Positions 61,678 through 64,000 of a stretch of 64,000 nt of DNA are shown in pieces. Position 1 is the stretch's first letter; each line of letters opens with the position of its first letter. The stretch covers positions 233,170-297,169 of the forward strand of contig NZ_JAFEMB010000006.1 of assembly GCF_016892705.1 (NCBI RefSeq), written 5' to 3'. The notes beneath the pieces were generated by a model that saw only the letters and a program-made list of their open reading frames with translations, had not been told where the DNA came from and made no database searches. The stretch comes from Microvirga pudoricolor. GTDB taxonomy: Bacteria > Pseudomonadota > Alphaproteobacteria > Rhizobiales > Beijerinckiaceae. A program made the position numbers and the translations under genes.

Positions 61678-63078
61678 ATGCGCCGCCTCCTTGCAACGCT
61701 CTTCATCCCGCTCCTGCTGGCCGGAACGGGCGCTGGAACAACTCCTGCGATCTCACTCGAGGCCGGAACTTTCGCGGTCGTCTCGGACATCCACTTCAAC
61801 CCATTCGACGACCCAGACCTTGCGCGGAACCTCGCCGACGCCCCGCCGGAGAGTTGGGGCGCAATCCTCAACTCAGGCAAGGCACGGCCCCTGGCCGGGC
61901 GGGGCCAGGACACGAACCAGCCCCTCCTGGCCTCGGCCCTGATGGCCCTGACGGCCCAGACGGGCGGAGCGGATTTCGCGATCGTGTCCGGCGACCTCCT
62001 GGCCCATCGCTTCGAGCAGAAGGCGGCCGGCTCTCTCGGCACGGCCAGCTCGCCGGAACTCGTGCAGGCCCTTGCGGGCAAGACGGCACTCTACGTGGCG
62101 GGCGCGCTTCGCGCCGCGCTGCCGGGTCGCCCCGTGCTCGTCGCACTGGGCAACAACGATTCCGATTGCGGCGACTATGCCATCGAGCCCGGCGGGCCGT
62201 TCCTCACCTTCACCCGCGAGACCGTTCGCAACCTCGCCGGACCGGACCACCTCGGGTCGGATTTCGAGGAGACCTACGCGGCAGGCGGTTATTACGGTCT
62301 GCGTCATCCCACCGTGCCGGACGCCGACATCCTCGTGCTGAACGACGTGCTGTGGTCGGCGGAGTATCGCGACGCTTGCGGCAGCGGCGGGGATGCGGCC
62401 GCCGACGCGATGCTGTCCTGGCTCGGCGAGCGGTTACGCGCGGCGCAGGGCGCGGGGCGCCGCGTCTGGCTCGTGCATCACATTCCCGTGGGCATCGACC
62501 CCTACGCCACCCTTAGATCGGCCAACGACCTCAGTTGCCCGGCCCGCACAGTGCCGCTCCTGCGCGAGCCCTACGCTTCCGGATTCACGGGCCTGCTGCG
62601 GGCTTTCGCGCCGGTCATCCAGGCCAATTTCTCTGGCCATACCCACCAGGACAGCTACCGGCTCGTGCGGGATGCCGGAGGGCCGATGGGCGTCGAAAAG
62701 ATGGCGCCGTCGATCAGCCCGATCTTCGGCAACAACCCGGGCTTTCACGTCTTCGACTACGACCGGCAGAGCGGGAACCTGCGGGACTTCTCGACCTGGT
62801 ACTTGGCGAATCTCCAGGATTCCACGCGGGGAGCGCCGCCCGAGTGGCGGCGCGAATACGTGTTCACGCAGGCCTACGACCAGCCGGATTATTCGCCCGC
62901 TTCCGTGGCCCGATTGACAGCCGGCCTCGCGATCGACGGATCGCCCGCCCGCGAGGCCTTCCAGAGCCTCTACGGCGTCAGCCGAGGCCAGATCGGCGCG
63001 GCGGCGATGCCCGCGCAAATCTGCGCCATCGGCAACCTCGATCCGGCATCGTTCTCGGCCTGCCATTGCGGCGGATGA
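61678..63078 (+). CDS. Exported calcineurin-type metallophosphoesterase (sphingomyelinase-like)
   Basis: A 466-residue protein with a signal peptide (MRRLLATLFIPLLLAGTGAG, residues 1-20). The five metal motifs are in order: 'VSDIHFNPF' (D-x-H), 'AIVSGDLLAHRF' (G-D), 'VALGNNDSDCGDY' (G-N-x-D/N), 'VWLVHHIPVGI' (H) and 'FSGHTHQDSYRL' (G-H-T-H). The arrangement with the extra 'LNSGKARPLAGRGQDTNQPL' insertion resembles acid-sphingomyelinase-like phosphodiesterases. The likely site is the periplasm. I chose ATG 61678 because the signal peptide begins there. Confidence 0.9.
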   Translation: MRRLLATLFIPLLLAGTGAGTTPAISLEAGTFAVVSDIHFNPFDDPDLARNLADAPPESWGAILNSGKARPLAGRGQDTNQPLLASALMALTAQTGGADFAIVSGDLLAHRFEQKAAGSLGTASSPELVQALAGKTALYVAGALRAALPGRPVLVALGNNDSDCGDYAIEPGGPFLTFTRETVRNLAGPDHLGSDFEETYAAGGYYGLRHPTVPDADILVLNDVLWSAEYRDACGSGGDAAADAMLSWLGERLRAAQGAGRRVWLVHHIPVGIDPYATLRSANDLSCPARTVPLLREPYASGFTGLLRAFAPVIQANFSGHTHQDSYRLVRDAGGPMGVEKMAPSISPIFGNNPGFHVFDYDRQSGNLRDFSTWYLANLQDSTRGAPPEWRREYVFTQAYDQPDYSPASVARLTAGLAIDGSPAREAFQSLYGVSRGQIGAAAMPAQICAIGNLDPASFSACHCGG

Positions 63079-63162
63079 AGGGAGGCAGCCGTGTGAGCGC
63101 TCACCCTGCTTCGACCGCTGTCATGAACGGGCCCGATCGGCGAAACGAAGGGGACCCGCGCC

Positions 63163-63339
63163 TTACGCCTCGCGCGGGGCCCGGCGGGCGATGACCCACA
63201 CCGCGTGGACGATGCCGGGGATGTAGCCGAAGATCGTCAACAGGATGTTGATCCAGAACTGCGCGCCCAGCCCCACCGTGAACAGAACGCCCACCGGCGG
63301 CAGCAGAATGGCCAGGATGATGCGAAGGATGTTGGACAT
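63163..63339 (-). CDS. YqaE/Pmp3 family membrane protein
   Basis: A 58-residue protein read from ATG 63339 to TAA 63163. It starts MSNILRIILAILLPPVGVLF and contains the Pmp3 pattern with 'GLGAQFWINILLTIFGYIPG', forming two membrane helices, and ends in a short basic tail ('VIARRAPREA'). Pmp3/YqaE proteins are tiny stress-associated membrane proteins that affect cation balance. Confidence 0.93.
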   Translation of the reverse strand: MSNILRIILAILLPPVGVLFTVGLGAQFWINILLTIFGYIPGIVHAVWVIARRAPREA

Positions 63340-63537
63340 CGAAACCCCGTGAGAACCACGCTTCAGCTAGGAACGGCGGGGCTTGCATTCAAGATGACGC
63401 CGGTGCCCGAGCGGGTCGCGGCCCCTCCGGCGCTCATGTCCAAAGCCGGCCGTTCGACGCCGCCATGCCCCCATCCTTTTTGCGCCGACCTTCCGGCACC
63501 GTCCACTCGCCACTGTTCCTCGGCCCGTCCTCTCTCC

Positions 63538-63707
63538 ACCGTCATGCCCGGACGTGATCCGGGCACCCAGGCTTGGCGATGCGGGGTCGCAGGTCCATCG
63601 ACGTGATCCGGGCGACAGAGCCGCCACCGTCATGCGCGGCCTTGAGCCGCGTATCCACGACCCACGTCGCAAGACGTGGATGGCCGGGTCAGGCCCGGCC
63701 ATGACGG
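63538..63707. repeat. Extragenic palindromes (two adjoining units)
   Basis: Unit A (63538 to about 63602) contains GCCCGGA (63546-63552) and TCCGGGC (63558-63564) after a GTCATG start. Unit B runs from CCGTCATG (63627-63634) to CATGACGG (63700-63707), with nested GCGGC and CCGGGT-type arms. Such 'GTCATGsCCGG' palindromes are scattered between genes in Rhizobiales genomes. Confidence 0.65.
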
Positions 63708-63822
63708 GGTGACGCGAAGCGGCGGGCGGAGGAACGACCCAACCCCGGGATTCCCCCGACGCCGCGCCGCGAACACCACCCCCATTGACCCCCAACCGGT
63801 TTTAAGTGTTACGTCGTCACCG

Positions 63823-63993
63823 GAACCGGGCGCACCCGGTTCTGGGGCGTGAGAACCCCTTCTGTGGCGGTCGGTATCGACCGTCAACGATGCCTTCCCA
63901 GCCTATGGCCGGGGAGGCGGTGGCGCATGTCCAGGGCGAAAGCCTAAAGGTCATCGCGGTCGTCTACAGGCGGCTTCTCAACTTGTATGTTGA
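63823..63993 (+). other. Chain of stem-loops, possible structured RNA or leader
   Basis: Successive hairpins on the plus strand: 63823-63842 (eight pairs, CGCA loop), 63868-63883 (CGGTCG/CGACCG, GTAT loop), 63892-63918 (GCCTTCCC/GGGGAGGC), 63935-63944 (GAAA tetraloop) and 63978-63993 (TCAAC/GTTGA). The right arm of the first competes with GGTTCT/AGAACC (63838-63843 with 63852-63857), so two folds exclude each other. I match it to no named RNA family. Confidence 0.45.
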
Positions 63994-64000
63994 TTGGAGC

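Larger units (their letters stand above)
63340..64000. other. 661-bp gene-free tail of the window
   Basis: No reading frame here has protein-like character. It holds an unassigned stretch (63340-63537), a pair of extragenic palindromes (63538-63707), a GC-rich spacer, and a chain of stem-loops from 63823. Any gene served by the chain of stem-loops would lie beyond the window. Confidence 0.7.

Noticed and set aside
63630..63887. 85-residue minus frame in the terminal non-coding stretch
   Set aside because: Runs through palindromic repeats and stem-loops; arginine-rich and without homology features.
1..64000. tRNA, rRNA, CRISPR, prophage or insertion sequence
   Set aside because: I found no T-loop/acceptor pair, no regularly spaced repeat array, and no transposase, integrase or phage gene. 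The two GGTTCGAT-like strings lie inside palindromic repeats.

Overview
The window is about 65 percent GC chromosomal DNA from an alphaproteobacterium. Gene content and order point to the Hyphomicrobiales (Rhizobiales), and I infer Methylobacteriaceae (Microvirga or Methylobacterium type). The evidence is the hdaA-ppk-ppx chain, the block dgt-argS-SPOR-nagZ-scpA-scpB-tatABC-serS-surE-pcm-dipM, and the block yajC-secD-secF-Mth938-phytoene synthase-like-trmFO. All are typical alphaproteobacterial neighbourhoods. Extragenic palindromes of the Rhizobiales kind are also present. I see no rRNA, tRNA, CRISPR array, transposase, integrase or prophage gene. The left edge cuts a rhodanese gene, and the right edge ends in non-coding DNA.

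Layout. 0-8.8 kb is an accessory stretch: DUF599 and DUF3253 genes, two glutathione S-transferases, a GNAT, a small exported repeat protein, DUF1989 and DUF2147 genes, ndk and a stand-alone molybdopterin oxidoreductase. 8.8-19.8 kb is core: purM-purN on the minus strand, divergent from CDP-alcohol phosphatidyltransferase, AI-2E family permease, hdaA, ppk, ppx, Nudix and GNAT genes, and facing rnd. 19.9-27.7 kb carries an alpha/beta hydrolase, aspS, a short glycan-modifying island (GT2, acyltransferase-3, hexapeptide acetyltransferase) and maeB. 27.8-42 kb carries a large exported orphan, erpA, dgt, argS, a SPOR protein, nagZ, scpAB, an orphan ABC ATPase, tatABC, serS, surE and pcm. 43-54 kb carries two inverted genes (HAD hydrolase and RocB-like peptidase), a dipM/nlpD-like LytM factor, a DUF815 ATPase, yajC-secDF, two homologues of mitochondrial complex I assembly factors, and trmFO. 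54-64 kb is accessory again: DUF1127, an RTX protein, ilvD, DUF2218, azoR with a divergent LysR gene, YidB, an MFS exporter, an exported phosphoesterase, Pmp3 and a non-coding tail.

Co-operation. The clearest functional groups are purine synthesis (purMN), replication control and polyphosphate metabolism (hdaA-ppk-ppx, joined by start-stop overlaps), chromosome segregation and envelope growth (nagZ, scpAB, SPOR protein, dipM-like gene), protein export (tatABC and yajC-secDF) and protein or RNA maintenance (aspS, argS, serS, pcm, rnd, trmFO). Many adjacent genes share ATGA, GTGA or TGATG overlaps, which suggests translational coupling.

I found no convincing new multi-gene system. The best leads are the structured, possibly switch-like non-coding segment at 63.82-63.99 kb, the terminator-like hairpin between tatA and tatB, the 15-bp palindrome between azoR and its divergent LysR gene, and the Mth938/phytoene synthase-like pair behind secDF. 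All calls rest on reading the sequence alone; no database search was run.
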